Part shown: positions 54,817 through 63,561 of the stretch, in pieces
Numbering within the stretch: position 1 is the first letter of the stretch
How the letters are laid out: the number at the start of each line of letters is the position of its first letter
Assembly (NCBI RefSeq): GCF_001305595.1
Contig: NZ_CP012401.1
Coordinates: 2,367,001 to 2,431,000 of the forward strand
Reading direction: 5' to 3'
Length of the DNA: 64,000 nucleotides
From: Azospirillum thiophilum
GTDB lineage: Bacteria > Pseudomonadota > Alphaproteobacteria > Azospirillales > Azospirillaceae
The notes under the pieces: model-generated
Databases searched by the model: none
What the model was told of the DNA's origin: nothing
What the model saw: only the letters and a program-made list of their open reading frames with translations
Translations under genes and position numbers: made by a program

Positions 54817-55530
54817 ATGTCCGATACGCCTTCCGATACGCCTTTTCCCCACACGCCGCCCGGCAATGGCGGGGACAGCAGCTTCCGGTCCGACCCGACC
54901 GATCCTGAGTCGCTCGACCGCAGCGTTGCCGCGGCGGCGATGCGGCTGGCGGCCGAAAAGGGCTGGCGCCATGTCGGCCTGCTGGAGGTGGCGCAGGCGG
55001 CCGGCGTGCCGCTGTCCCGCTTCCACCACCGCTACCGCAGCCGGGTCGATTTGCTGGGCGCGGTGTCGCGCGTCGCCGATGCCACCGTGCTGGCGGCCGA
55101 CGCTCCGGCCGATCCGACCGAGACGGCGCGTGACCGGCTGTTCGACGTGATGATGCGCCGCTTCGACGCCCTGCGTCCCTTCCGCGAGGGGCTGCGCGCG
55201 GTGATGCACGACCTGCCGGCCGAGCCGGCGACCGCGCTGGCTTACAGCTGCTCCTTCGGCCGCTCCATGGCCTGGATGCTGCGCGCCGCCGGCATCGATC
55301 CCGACCGCCGGGGCGGGACGGCGCTGGTCGCCGGGCTCGGCGCCGTGCAGGCGCGGGCGATGCGGGTCTTCCTCGACGACGACAGCGCCGACCTGTCGCG
55401 CACCATGGCGGCGCTCGACATCGGGTTGCGCCGGGCCGAGCGCTGGGGCGCGACCTTCTGCCGCTGGACCGGGCGTCGCGGCCCGATGGGGCGCGAGTCC
55501 GGCCGGGAGCCTGCCGGATCAGCCACTTAG
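54817..55530 (+). CDS. TetR-like/COQ9-like transcriptional regulator
   Basis: 237 residues. A helical HTH-like N-terminus (AAMRLAAEKGWRHVGLLEVAQAAGVPLSRFHHRYRSRVDLL) and a helical C-terminal domain resemble TetR/COQ9-type folds. A disordered N-terminal ~30 residues precede it. TetR is the best name; a COQ9-like lipid-binding role is an alternative. Confidence 0.82.
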   Translation: MSDTPSDTPFPHTPPGNGGDSSFRSDPTDPESLDRSVAAAAMRLAAEKGWRHVGLLEVAQAAGVPLSRFHHRYRSRVDLLGAVSRVADATVLAADAPADPTETARDRLFDVMMRRFDALRPFREGLRAVMHDLPAEPATALAYSCSFGRSMAWMLRAAGIDPDRRGGTALVAGLGAVQARAMRVFLDDDSADLSRTMAALDIGLRRAERWGATFCRWTGRRGPMGRESGREPAGSAT

Positions 55531-55579
55531 CGGACCAACGGTCGCATGGCTCCCCGATTTTTTCCCGTCAAGGTTATGC

Positions 55580-55654
55580 TGCGGCGCAAAATCGCCGTTG
55601 ACTAACTTTTCATCACTCTGCATAGTCGGGTTCTGAAATGTTGCGTCGCAACAT
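55580..55654 (+). promoter_or_regulatory. Two TGC-N3-GCA sites, candidate PhaR operators
   Basis: TGCGGCGCA at 55580-55588 and ATGTTGCGTCGCAACAT at 55638-55654 (perfect 8-bp arms around one T, core TGCGTCGCA) flank the predicted phasin promoter. TGC-rich inverted sites of this type are reported for the PHB regulator PhaR in alphaproteobacteria. No phaR gene is here. Confidence 0.5.
55598..55626 (+). promoter_or_regulatory. Predicted promoter of the phasin gene
   Basis: TTGACT at 55598-55603 and CATAGT at 55621-55626 with a 17-bp spacer, 5 and 4 of 6 to consensus. It is 80 bp before the ATG. Confidence 0.6.
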
Positions 55655-55706
55655 GCCCGGATCCCAAAGATGCGGGCCTCAAACACCGATGCTGGGATGA
55701 GAAACT

Positions 55707-56141
55707 ATGACCAAGATCAGCGGTAACCCCTTCCTCGAATTCGATCCGTCGAAGCTGATGGGCGACCTGAAGCTGCCGGGCGTGGACGTCGAGTCCATCG
55801 TCGCCAGCCAGCGCAAGAACATCGAGGCGGTGACCGCTGCCAACCAGCTGGCGTTCGAGGGCTTCCAGGCCATCGTCCGCCGTCAGGCCGAGGTGCTGCG
55901 CGCCGTCACCGAGGACGTCAACCGCGCCGTCGGCGAGCTGACCGCTGCCGGCACCCCGGAAGAGAAGGCCACCAAGCAGGCCGATCTGGTCAAGAGCGCC
56001 TTCGAGCGGTCGCTGGCCAACATCCGCGAGCTGAGCGAGATGGTTGCCAAGTCGAACACCGAGGCCGCCGAGATCCTGACCAAGCGCGTGTCGGAGAGCC
56101 TGGACGAGGTCAAGGCCGCCATCACCAAGGCGAAGGCCTGA
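55707..56141 (+). CDS. phaP: Phasin
   Basis: 144 residues, all helical and amphipathic: PSKLMGDLKLPGVDVESIVASQ, QLAFEGFQAIVRRQAEVLR, ELSEMVAKSNTEAAEILTKRV. Coats polyhydroxyalkanoate granules. Strong promoter and palindromic operators in front, terminator behind, so it is a separate, probably strongly regulated unit. Confidence 0.93.
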   Translation: MTKISGNPFLEFDPSKLMGDLKLPGVDVESIVASQRKNIEAVTAANQLAFEGFQAIVRRQAEVLRAVTEDVNRAVGELTAAGTPEEKATKQADLVKSAFERSLANIRELSEMVAKSNTEAAEILTKRVSESLDEVKAAITKAKA

Positions 56142-56190
56142 TCCGTCTTCCGGATGTCCCGGTCCGGGACGTCCGAGGCATGACTTTGCG

Positions 56191-56219
56191 AAGGGGGGTC
56201 GCCGTCGGCGGCCCCTTTT
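56191..56219 (+). terminator. Intrinsic terminator of phaP
   Basis: A ~13-bp stem including wobble pairs (56191-56203 with 56207-56219) with a 3-nt loop, right arm running into TTTT at 56216-56219. Confidence 0.8.
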
Positions 56220-56275
56220 CCGTGTGCGCCGCCCGCGCTACCCTGGCCCGACCTTTCACCCTTGCCGGGCCGGTC

Positions 56276-56626
56276 ATGACCAACAGCCAAGACACCATCA
56301 GCTACGACGATTTCGCCAAGGTCGATATCCGCGTCGGCACCATCCGCGCCGTGGAGGCCTTCCCGCAGGCGCGCAAGCCGGCCTACAAGCTGACCATCGA
56401 TTTCGGCGGCGAGATCGGCACCCGGCGCAGCTCGGCCCAGATCACCACCCATTACGCCGCCGAGGCGCTGGTCGGTCGGCAGGTTCTGGCCGTGGTGAAT
56501 TTCCCGCCCAAGCGGATCGGTCCCTTCACCAGCGAGGTGTTGTGCCTCGGCCTGCCCGATGCCGAGGGCGCGGTGGTGCTGGCCGGTCCCGACCAACCCG
56601 TGCCGGACGGCGCGCGGCTGTTCTGA
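56276..56626 (+). CDS. csaA: CsaA-type tRNA-binding protein
   Basis: 116 residues from the ATG at 56276. One OB-fold tRNA-binding domain: VDIRVGTIRAVEAFPQARKPAYKL, GTRRSSAQITTHY, GRQVLAVVNFPPKRIG. Same fold as Trbp111/CsaA. Reported roles in secretion or tRNA handling vary; only the fold is secure. Confidence 0.94.
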   Translation: MTNSQDTISYDDFAKVDIRVGTIRAVEAFPQARKPAYKLTIDFGGEIGTRRSSAQITTHYAAEALVGRQVLAVVNFPPKRIGPFTSEVLCLGLPDAEGAVVLAGPDQPVPDGARLF

Positions 56627-56715
56627 CCGGGCAATAAAAATACTCTCACGGATTGAAGTAATTGCGCCCACGCATCGCGACAAGCGGTCGCATGGTTTGC
56701 GTGTATTTTAAATTA

Positions 56716-56733
56716 ATCCCCTCTAACGGGGAT
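56716..56733. promoter_or_regulatory. Short perfect palindrome before the Cache-PilZ receptor
   Basis: ATCCCC N6 GGGGAT at 56716-56733, next to a CATAGT at 56736-56741 that could be a -10 box. No good -35. It may be an operator. Confidence 0.3.
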
Positions 56734-56771
56734 GGCATAGTGCGGCGCGAATAGGATTTCGGCTCTGCAAC

Positions 56772-58808
56772 ATGCTCTCCCGGTGGATGGTTTCGATGGA
56801 CGCTCTGCGCGGCTTTGTCGGTCGGCTTTCGATTTCAACGAAAGTCACTGTGTTGAATCTTGTCGGTATGCTCGTCCTCAGCACGGCGATCCTGTTCGCG
56901 ATCGGGCAGGTCATCGTCCGTGACCTGGAACGGCAGGCGATCGAGATGCAGCGCCTCAGCATCGACATCGCGTGGTCGTCGCTGCAGGAGCGAGGCGGCC
57001 GCTTCGCCGTCGCCGACGGCAAGCTGACGCTGGACGGCGTCGCGATGAACGGCGACACCGCCATGGTCGACCGGATCAAGCGCATCACCGGCGGCACCGC
57101 CACCCTGTTCCTCGGCGACCGCCGCATCGCCACCAACGTCATGAACGCCGACGGCAGCCGCGCCGTCGGCACCACGCTGGCCGAGGGGCCGGCCTATGAG
57201 TCGGTGCTGCGCCGCGGCATCCCCTTCCGCGGCATGGTCGACATCCTGGGCGAGCCCTATTACGCCGCCTATGATCCGATCAAGGATGCCGGGGGTGCTA
57301 CGGTCGGCATCCTCTATGTCGGCATCCGCAAGGCGGAGGTGTTCAAGACCTTCGACGACAGCATGCGCTTCGCCACCATGCTGGTGGTGCTCTGCGCGCT
57401 GGTGCTGGCGGTGCCCGGCTATGTCGCATCGAGGCGGCTGCTGCGGCCGCTGGGGCAGCTCAGCGGGGTGATGACCGCCCTGTCCTCCGGCGACCTGTCC
57501 GCCGCGGTGGCCGGGACCGCGCGGCTGGACGAGATCGGCGCGATGTCGCGCTCCGTCCTGGTCTTCCGCGACGGCATGGCCGAGGCGGAGCGGCTGCGCG
57601 CCGAGCAGGAGCACCAGCGCATCCAGGGCGAGGCGATGAAGCGCCGGGCGCTGCAGTCGATGGCCGACACGGTGGAGCAGGAGAGCCGCGGCGCGGTGGA
57701 GCGGGTCGCCGCCCGCACCCAGGAGATGGACCACAATGCCGGCGCCATGGCGCAATCGGCGGCGCTGGTCGGGGCCAATGCCCAGAATGTCGCCGCCGCC
57801 GCGGCCCAGGCGCTTAGCAACGCCCAGGCGGTCGCGTCGGCCGCCGAGCAGCTGTCGGCCTCGATCGAGGAGATCGGCTTCCAGGTCGGCCATGCCGCCG
57901 GCGTCACCCGGTCCGCCGTCGCCGCCAGCAACCGGACCGAATCCACCATCGAATCGCTGTCGTCGGCGGTCGGCCGCATCGGCGACGTCGCCGAACTGAT
58001 CCAGGGCATCGCCGCGCAGACCAACCTGCTGGCGCTCAACGCCACCATCGAGGCGGCGCGGGCGGGGGAGGCGGGGAAGGGCTTCGCCGTCGTCGCCAAC
58101 GAGGTGAAGACCCTCGCCAACCAGACCTCGAGCTCGACCGGCGAGATCTCGCGCCTGATCGCCGAGATCCAGGCGGTCACCGCCCGCAGCGTGGCGGAGG
58201 TGCGCGAGATCAGCCGGACCATCGGCGAGATCGACGCCATCTCCGGCACGGTGGCGGCGGCGGTGGAACAGCAGGCGGCGGCGACCCAGGAGATCTCGCG
58301 CAACGTCGGCCAGACCGCCGGTGCCGCGACCGACGTGTCGACCCGCATCGACGAGGTGTCGCGCGAGGCCGCCGTCACCGGGCAGCGCGCCGACCAGCTG
58401 CGCAGCGGCGCGTCCGACGTCACCCACAGCATCGACGAGCTGATGCATGTGCTGGTGCGCGCGGTGCGCACGGCGACCGAGGATGTCGACCGCCGCCACC
58501 TGCCGCGCTATCGCGTCGAGGCCCCCTGCATGATCGAGGCGCCGGACGGCGGCAGGGGGGGCCGGCTGTCGGTCCGCCTGCTCGACATTTCCCGCCACGG
58601 CGCGGCCCTGGCCGAGGCCGACGCCGTCGGGGCGCGTGGAACGCTGCTGTTCGACGGCCTGGGCGTGGCCCTGCCGTTCGAGGCGTTCACCCGGGAGGAG
58701 GGGGTAGTGCGCGTCCGCTTTCGTCTGGCCGAGATCGACCGTCCGGCCTTCGACGCCCGCTTCGACCGCTTCGAGGAAGCGATGGCGGGACGCCGGATCG
58801 CGGCTTGA
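56772..58808 (+). CDS. Methyl-accepting chemotaxis protein with Cache sensor and PilZ tail
   Basis: 678 residues. TM1 about 25-49; an extracytoplasmic single-Cache-like domain (~55-195, with [16 protein letters not shown] and [13 protein letters not shown]); TM2 ~198-218; HAMP; the signalling domain (~330-560) with [16 protein letters not shown] and [15 protein letters not shown]. The C-terminus (~572-670) has RHLPRYRV and DISRHGAAL, the RxxxR and (D/N)xSxxG of PilZ, so it should bind c-di-GMP. A chemoreceptor-PilZ fusion that could tune taxis by second messenger, as known in Azospirillum (Tlp1). Confidence 0.93.
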   Translation: MLSRWMVSMDALRGFVGRLSISTKVTVLNLVGMLVLSTAILFAIGQVIVRDLERQAIEMQRLSIDIAWSSLQERGGRFAVADGKLTLDGVAMNGDTAMVDRIKRITGGTATLFLGDRRIATNVMNADGSRAVGTTLAEGPAYESVLRRGIPFRGMVDILGEPYYAAYDPIKDAGGATVGILYVGIRKAEVFKTFDDSMRFATMLVVLCALVLAVPGYVASRRLLRPLGQLSGVMTALSSGDLSAAVAGTARLDEIGAMSRSVLVFRDGMAEAERLRAEQEHQRIQGEAMKRRALQSMADTVEQESRGAVERVAARTQEMDHNAGAMAQSAALVGANAQNVAAAAAQALSNAQAVASAAEQLSASIEEIGFQVGHAAGVTRSAVAASNRTESTIESLSSAVGRIGDVAELIQGIAAQTNLLALNATIEAARAGEAGKGFAVVANEVKTLANQTSSSTGEISRLIAEIQAVTARSVAEVREISRTIGEIDAISGTVAAAVEQQAAATQEISRNVGQTAGAATDVSTRIDEVSREAAVTGQRADQLRSGASDVTHSIDELMHVLVRAVRTATEDVDRRHLPRYRVEAPCMIEAPDGGRGGRLSVRLLDISRHGAALAEADAVGARGTLLFDGLGVALPFEAFTREEGVVRVRFRLAEIDRPAFDARFDRFEEAMAGRRIAA

Positions 58809-58832
58809 AGGGAGCGGCGCGGCCGGGGGGCG

Positions 58833-59507
58833 TCAGACCCCGGCGCGGCGCGTGGCGGCGGCGTGGATGTGCGGCGGCGTCACCCCGCCGTGGGCCTGTT
58901 CCAGCGCGCCCTGCTGGCGGGCGGCGAAGACGCCGGCTTCCGTGCGGTTGCGGAAATGCAACTTGGACAGCACGCTGCGCACCATCGACTTGATGACCGC
59001 TTCCGACAGGTCCAGCGCGTTGGCGATCGTCCGGTTGTTCATGCCCTCGCCCAGCAGGCGCAGGGTCTCGAATTCCGGATCGGACAGGCGCGGCAGCAGG
59101 GTCAGCCGGATCTCGTCCACGCCAAGGCGGGACAGGAACTGCTTGGGCATCAGGCAATGCCCCTCCAGCCCGAGGTCCAGCAGCTCGTTGATGCGGTCGA
59201 CGTTCAGGTCCTCGAAGACCCAGGCGTCGGCGAAGGCCAGGATGTGGGCCGCGTCCAGCAGCTCGCGCGACGACAGCACCACGACGATGCGCGACCGGCG
59301 CGACAACCGAAGATAGACCATCGGCTCGTTCTCACGGAGCGCGGTGAACTGCTGCAGGCCGATCAGGATCGCATCGGGCGTCAGCGCGCTCTGGGTCAGC
59401 TCCCCGATGTCGTGGAGGACCGTCACGCGGTGGCGGCCTCCGCGGTCGAGCTGCTGCACCACGGTCTCGGTGAGCGCGTTGTTGTCGAGGATCAGGCAGA
59501 CATGCAT
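58833..59507 (-). CDS. LuxR-type regulator with degenerate receiver
   Basis: 224 residues from the ATG at 59507; an ATG at 59573 would add 22. N-terminal half resembles a receiver but the phospho-Asp position reads PDAILIGLQQF, with no Asp, and the acidic pocket is LILDNN. C-terminal LuxR HTH: LSDPEFETLRLLGEGMNNRTIANALDLSEAVIKSMVRSVLSKL. It probably does not respond to phosphorylation. Convergent with the Cache-PilZ receptor and 24 bp from it. Confidence 0.85.
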   Translation of the reverse strand: MHVCLILDNNALTETVVQQLDRGGRHRVTVLHDIGELTQSALTPDAILIGLQQFTALRENEPMVYLRLSRRSRIVVVLSSRELLDAAHILAFADAWVFEDLNVDRINELLDLGLEGHCLMPKQFLSRLGVDEIRLTLLPRLSDPEFETLRLLGEGMNNRTIANALDLSEAVIKSMVRSVLSKLHFRNRTEAGVFAARQQGALEQAHGGVTPPHIHAAATRRAGV

Positions 59508-60486
59508 GGGGGTCACCGCGTTGCGGGTCTGGTGAGATGCTTTCTCATGGGCGTACTCATGGTGTGTGTGCATGGGTCAGCTCTGTCTGGAGGAGGCATC
59601 CACGGCCGGCCCAAGTGGGGGCGTCGCCGCCTGCGTCAAGGGGTTGAGAAGGAAACCGGCCGGTCGGCCCAGGCACGTCGTAGAGGAACCGATAGGGGCA
59701 TCGAAGTATTTCCGGTCGAATTCACGGTTCGCGGTGGAAATCCCGCCGGGCTGGGTTTCGGAGCGGAAGTCCTGGTCGCACCGCGTGATTTAGAAATGAA
59801 TGGTGCTCCGCGTAAATCAGGCGAAGGATGATCAGCCAAGATCGCTTGTCGTCTCCTTGTTGGTCGCCCCAGGTTTCGAAACGGTAACACCTATGGAATG
59901 ATGTGTGCTGGCCGGGTCACAGGGGAATGCGCGTTGGTACAGGCATCCTTCAGGGCTATCCGTTCGGTTTGGCCGCCGGTTTTTCCTCCTCGCTTGCGCG
60001 GTCGATTCGGGATTATCGGGGTTGCTGCCACACGAACGGCGCAAAGATGGCAAGGTTCCAAGAACTTCCCTGTCGCTATTGGAGATGAGGGCGCCCTTTC
60101 CGAATGATCCGGATGGGCGGAACCGATAACTCCATTCGCGCATGCAACACACACTATGACTTTCGGCAGGGGCAATGCTTGCGCGTCCCATGACCTATGG
60201 GGCCGCGCGCGGATGTATCGTCCTCGAATGACCTATGGCCCTTGTCCGGATACAGGGTCTCTTCCGATCGTGGTATCAGGTACCCAACACAGCGAATACC
60301 GGTCAACAACGGCAGACGGCCTTCGGGCAGAGCCGGTGGTAGGCCGGACAGCAAAGCGACCATCAAGCAAAGCGACCATCGAGCCGAAGAATGCGGTGTG
60401 TGGGGCGATCCGGGTGCCGTGGGGGCGCTTCGGGCGACATCGACAGGAGCCCTGCAAAGGGCCGGCGAGCGAGGATGACGGGGACA
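59508..60486. other. 979 bp divergent gap between two LuxR-type genes
   Basis: The longest gene-free stretch in the window. It is A/T-richer than its surroundings and no frame has convincing codon use. A 16-nt tandem duplication lies at 60350-60381 and an 11-nt direct repeat ATGACCTATGG at 60188 and 60226. It should contain both promoters and may hold an unannotated small RNA. Confidence 0.5.
60350..60381. repeat. 16-nt tandem duplication
   Basis: AGCAAAGCGACCATCA is followed directly by AGCAAAGCGACCATCG (15 of 16). Confidence 0.88.
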
Positions 60487-61128
60487 ATGAAGATTCTGAT
60501 CGGGGACGACCATCTGCTGTTCCGGGAAGGCCTGCGGCGGTTGCTCGAGCAGTTGCAGGGCGAGGCCAGCTTCGTCGAGGCCGGCACCTTCGACGAGGTG
60601 CTGAACCAGTGCCGCGCCGGCATGACCTTCGACATCATCCTGATGGACCTCCATATGCCGAACTGGCCGGGCTTCGACGGCCTGCGCGAGATCCAGGCGC
60701 TGCAGCCGGGCGTTCCGGTCGTGGTCGTTTCCGCGTCCGAGGCGCTGGGCGACATCCGCGGCGCGCTCGACCATGGCGCGACCGGCTACATTCCGAAATC
60801 CAGCAGCGTGAAGGTGATGATGGGCGCCCTGAACCTCGTGTTCTCGGGTGGCATCTATCTGCCGCCGGGCGCGCTGACCGCCAGCATGGACGCCGCGCCG
60901 CGTCGCCGTTCGATCGAGATCACCGACCGCAATGCCGGCTACGGCCTGACCCAGCGTCAGCGCGAGGTGCTGGAATGCCTGCGGCTGGGCAAGTCGAACA
61001 AGCAGATCGCCTATGAGCTGGGCCTGTCGGAAGGCACGGTGAAGATCCACGTCACCGCGATCTTCAAGTCGCTGGGCGTCAAGAACCGGACCCAGGCGGT
61101 CATCGCCGCCGCCGCCATGTCGGCCTGA
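60487..61128 (+). CDS. NarL/LuxR-family response regulator
   Basis: 213 residues from the ATG at 60487; ATG 60475 adds four. Receiver with ILIGDDHL and phospho-Asp54 in ILMDLHMPNW; LuxR HTH with LTQRQREVLECLRLGKSNKQIAYELGLSEGTVKIHVTAIFKSLGVKNRTQA. A normal transcription-factor response regulator with no co-transcribed kinase. Its stop codon is in a six-unit 14-nt tandem repeat. Confidence 0.93.
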   Translation: MKILIGDDHLLFREGLRRLLEQLQGEASFVEAGTFDEVLNQCRAGMTFDIILMDLHMPNWPGFDGLREIQALQPGVPVVVVSASEALGDIRGALDHGATGYIPKSSSVKVMMGALNLVFSGGIYLPPGALTASMDAAPRRRSIEITDRNAGYGLTQRQREVLECLRLGKSNKQIAYELGLSEGTVKIHVTAIFKSLGVKNRTQAVIAAAAMSA

Positions 61129-61202
61129 GCGGGGCGGCCTGAGCGGGTCGGCCTAAGCGGATCTGCCTTACTGGATCTGCCTGACCGGGTCGGCGTTACG
61201 GG
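61119..61202. repeat. 14-nt tandem repeat x6 over a stop codon
   Basis: Six contiguous 14-nt units from 61119, 61133, 61147, 61161, 61175 and 61189 (GTCGGCCTGAGCGG-like). Unit 1 contains the TGA stop (61126); unit 2 has TGA at 61140, unit 3 TAA at 61154, unit 5 TGA at 61182. All three reading frames are stopped within 28 nt. Confidence 0.9.
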
Positions 61203-61231
61203 GCCGTCCTGAGATCCGGCATGGGCAAGCG

Positions 61232-61268
61232 AACGGGCCGCGGGGATGTCCTCCCCGCGGCCCGTTTT
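61232..61268 (+). terminator. Intrinsic terminator after the LuxR-type regulator
   Basis: A 14-bp perfect stem (61232-61245 with 61253-61266), 7-nt loop, with TTTT at 61265-61268. Confidence 0.88.
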
Positions 61269-61322
61269 CGTGTGCGCATGCCGGAAAGTCGGGCAACGGG
61301 GGCGCCGGCCGTGCCCTCGCTC

Positions 61323-61351
61323 TTGACCCGGCGGGTAGGCCGATGCTATCC
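61323..61351 (+). promoter_or_regulatory. Predicted promoter of yfgM-bamB-der
   Basis: TTGACC at 61323-61328 and CTATCC at 61346-61351 with a 17-bp spacer, close to the CTTGAC-N17-CTAT form seen in alphaproteobacteria. Confidence 0.55.
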
Positions 61352-61471
61352 GCCCCTCTTGATCTCGTGGAATCGTCCGTCCGGTCCGCCGGCCGGCGCG
61401 GTTCCGCCTGACCCGCGCCGCCATCCGGGCCGTGCGCGACGCCGCCACCGCAGGGATGCCACCGCAGCGCC

Positions 61472-62116
61472 ATGAGCGATATTTTCCGCGAAGTCGACGA
61501 GGATCTGCGCCGGGACCGCGCGGAGCATCTGTTCAAGAAATATGGCGGCGCCATGATCGCCGCCGCCGTCCTTGTCGTGGCCGGAACCGGCGGCTACAGC
61601 TTCTGGCGCCATTTCCAGGCGCAGAAGAAGGAGGAACAGACTGCGGCGCTGGTTACCGCCATCGCTGCGAGCGCCCAAGGGCCGGAGAAGGGTGTCGAGG
61701 CGCTGGCCGCCTTCGCCGGATCGGCCGACCCCAGCCTCGCCGCCATCGCCCAGTTCAACGCCGCCGCGCTGATGATCCGGCAAGGCAAGCCGGCCGACGC
61801 CGCCGCCGTCTATGACGGCATCGCCGGCAACGCGTCCGTCTCCGCCCAGTACCGCGACCTCGCCACCCTGATGGCGGTGATGCAGCGGGCCGAGGACGGC
61901 GACGCCGCGCAGCTGACCGCCCGGCTGCAGCCGCTGACCGCCGACGCCAGCCCCTGGCGCTTCAGCGCGCGCGAGCTGACTGCGATGCTGGCCGCGCGTG
62001 CCGGCGACACTGAAAAGGCCCGCACGCTCTACAGGCAGCTTGCGGACGACCAGCAGGCGCCGTCCGGCGTGCGCAGCCGCGCCGCCGATCTCGCCTCCCT
62101 CTACGGCAAGGGCTGA
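61472..62116 (+). CDS. YfgM-like TPR membrane protein
   Basis: 214 residues. A single N-terminal membrane helix (~25-45) and TPR-like helices outside the membrane. Start MSDIFREVDEDLRRDRAEHLFKKYG is the family pattern. YfgM in E. coli is a SecYEG/periplasmic chaperone partner encoded next to bamB and der, as here. Confidence 0.93.
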   Translation: MSDIFREVDEDLRRDRAEHLFKKYGGAMIAAAVLVVAGTGGYSFWRHFQAQKKEEQTAALVTAIAASAQGPEKGVEALAAFAGSADPSLAAIAQFNAAALMIRQGKPADAAAVYDGIAGNASVSAQYRDLATLMAVMQRAEDGDAAQLTARLQPLTADASPWRFSARELTAMLAARAGDTEKARTLYRQLADDQQAPSGVRSRAADLASLYGKG

Positions 62117-62125
62117 CCCAACGCC

Positions 62126-63520
62126 ATGACGACCGATAAGGCGAAAGCCACCATGCCGGCGGGCGGCAAGACCCGCAATCGGCCCCGCACCCTCCGCCGC
62201 ACCGCGTTGCTGTCGGCCTCGCTGCTCGCCGTCCTGCTCGGCGGCTGCGACACCGTGGACAGCTGGTTCGGCAAGACGGCGGAACCGCCGCTGCCGGGCA
62301 AGCGCCTCGCCATCCTCCAGCGTGAGCGCAAGGTCGAGCCGGACGCCCAGCTGGCGGGCGTCGCCGTCACCGTGCCGGCGCAGACCGTCAATGCCGCCTG
62401 GTCGCAGCCGGGCGGCACCACCGACCATGCGCTGGGCAACCTCGCTTTGTCTGCCACCCCGTCCGACGCCTGGCGTGCCGACATCGGCTCGGGCTCCAGC
62501 AGCTCGCGGGCGCTGCTCGGCACCCCGGTGATCGCCGACGGGCGCATCTTCGCGATGGACGCCGACTCGCACGTCTCGGCCCTGAACGAGCGCAGCGGGC
62601 AGTCGTTGTGGCGGGTCGACACCCGGCCGGAGAACGAACGCGGCGGCGCCACCGGCGGCGGCGTCGCCTATGCGGACGGCCGGCTCTATGCCGCCACCGG
62701 CTTCGCCGAGGTGCTGGCGATGGAACCCGCCACCGGCAAGGTGCTGTGGCGCAAGCGGATCGCCGGCCCGGTGCGCGGCGCCCCGACCGTCGCGGGCGGG
62801 CGGGTGCTGGTCGTCACGCTGGACAACCAGCTGCTGGCGCTGTCGACCGACGACGGTGCCGTCCAATGGTCGCACCAGGGCATCCTGGAGAGTGCCGGCC
62901 TGCTCGGCGCCGCCAGCCCGGCGGCGACCGGCACGCTGGTCGTCGCCCCCTATTCGTCGGGCGAGCTGTTCGGCCTCCGTCCGGAGAACGGTCGCGTCGC
63001 CTGGCAGGACAGCCTTGCGGCAATTCGCCGCACCGGCGCGCTCAGCGCCCTTGCCGACATCCGCGGGCTGCCGGTGATCGACCGCGGCGCCGTCTATGCC
63101 ATCGGCCATTCCGGCCGCATGGTCGCCATCGACGAGCGCATCGGCAACCGCATCTGGGAGACCGAGATCGGCGGCGTCAACACGCCCTGGCTGGCCGGCG
63201 ACTTCCTGTTCACCGTCACCAACGACCAGGAGGTCGTCGCGGTCGCCCGCCAGACCGGCCGGATCCGCTGGGTGGCGCCACTCGCCCGCTACAAGGATCC
63301 CGAGGACAGGACCGGCGCCATCGTCTGGTCCGGCCCGGTTCTGGCCGGCAACCGGCTGTGGGTGGCGGGCTCCAACGGCCAGCTGCTCGGCCTGTCGCCG
63401 TCGGATGGCCGGGTGGAGGTGACGCGCTCGCTTCCCGCCGGCTCCTACTTGTCGCCGGTCGTCGCCAACAACACTCTTTATGTGCTTTGCGACAACGGAA
63501 CGCTCGCTGCGTTCCGTTGA
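62126..63520 (+). CDS. bamB: Outer membrane protein assembly factor BamB
   Basis: 464 residues from the ATG at 62126, 9 bp after the YfgM stop. A lipoprotein signal with lipobox LLGG-Cys41 (long N-region; an inner ATG at 62153 is possible) is followed by an eight-bladed PQQ-like propeller (MDADSHVSALNERSGQSLWR, MEPATGKVLWRKRI). Lipoprotein of the BAM complex. Operon with yfgM and der. Confidence 0.94.
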   Translation: MTTDKAKATMPAGGKTRNRPRTLRRTALLSASLLAVLLGGCDTVDSWFGKTAEPPLPGKRLAILQRERKVEPDAQLAGVAVTVPAQTVNAAWSQPGGTTDHALGNLALSATPSDAWRADIGSGSSSSRALLGTPVIADGRIFAMDADSHVSALNERSGQSLWRVDTRPENERGGATGGGVAYADGRLYAATGFAEVLAMEPATGKVLWRKRIAGPVRGAPTVAGGRVLVVTLDNQLLALSTDDGAVQWSHQGILESAGLLGAASPAATGTLVVAPYSSGELFGLRPENGRVAWQDSLAAIRRTGALSALADIRGLPVIDRGAVYAIGHSGRMVAIDERIGNRIWETEIGGVNTPWLAGDFLFTVTNDQEVVAVARQTGRIRWVAPLARYKDPEDRTGAIVWSGPVLAGNRLWVAGSNGQLLGLSPSDGRVEVTRSLPAGSYLSPVVANNTLYVLCDNGTLAAFR

Positions 63521-63561
63521 TCGCGGATTTCCTCCGTCTGTTGTGAAAGGCCTTTGGCCCC

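Larger units (their letters stand above)
61129..61471. other. Intergenic gap before the YfgM-BamB-Der genes
   Basis: 343 bp containing the rest of the 14-nt array, a strong terminator (61232-61268) and a promoter (61323-61351). Nothing else recognised. Confidence 0.6.

Noticed and set aside
59508..60486. Several 60-90 residue frames in the LuxR-LuxR gap
   Set aside because: Frames on both strands overlap each other, lack ribosome sites and have no GC3 bias.
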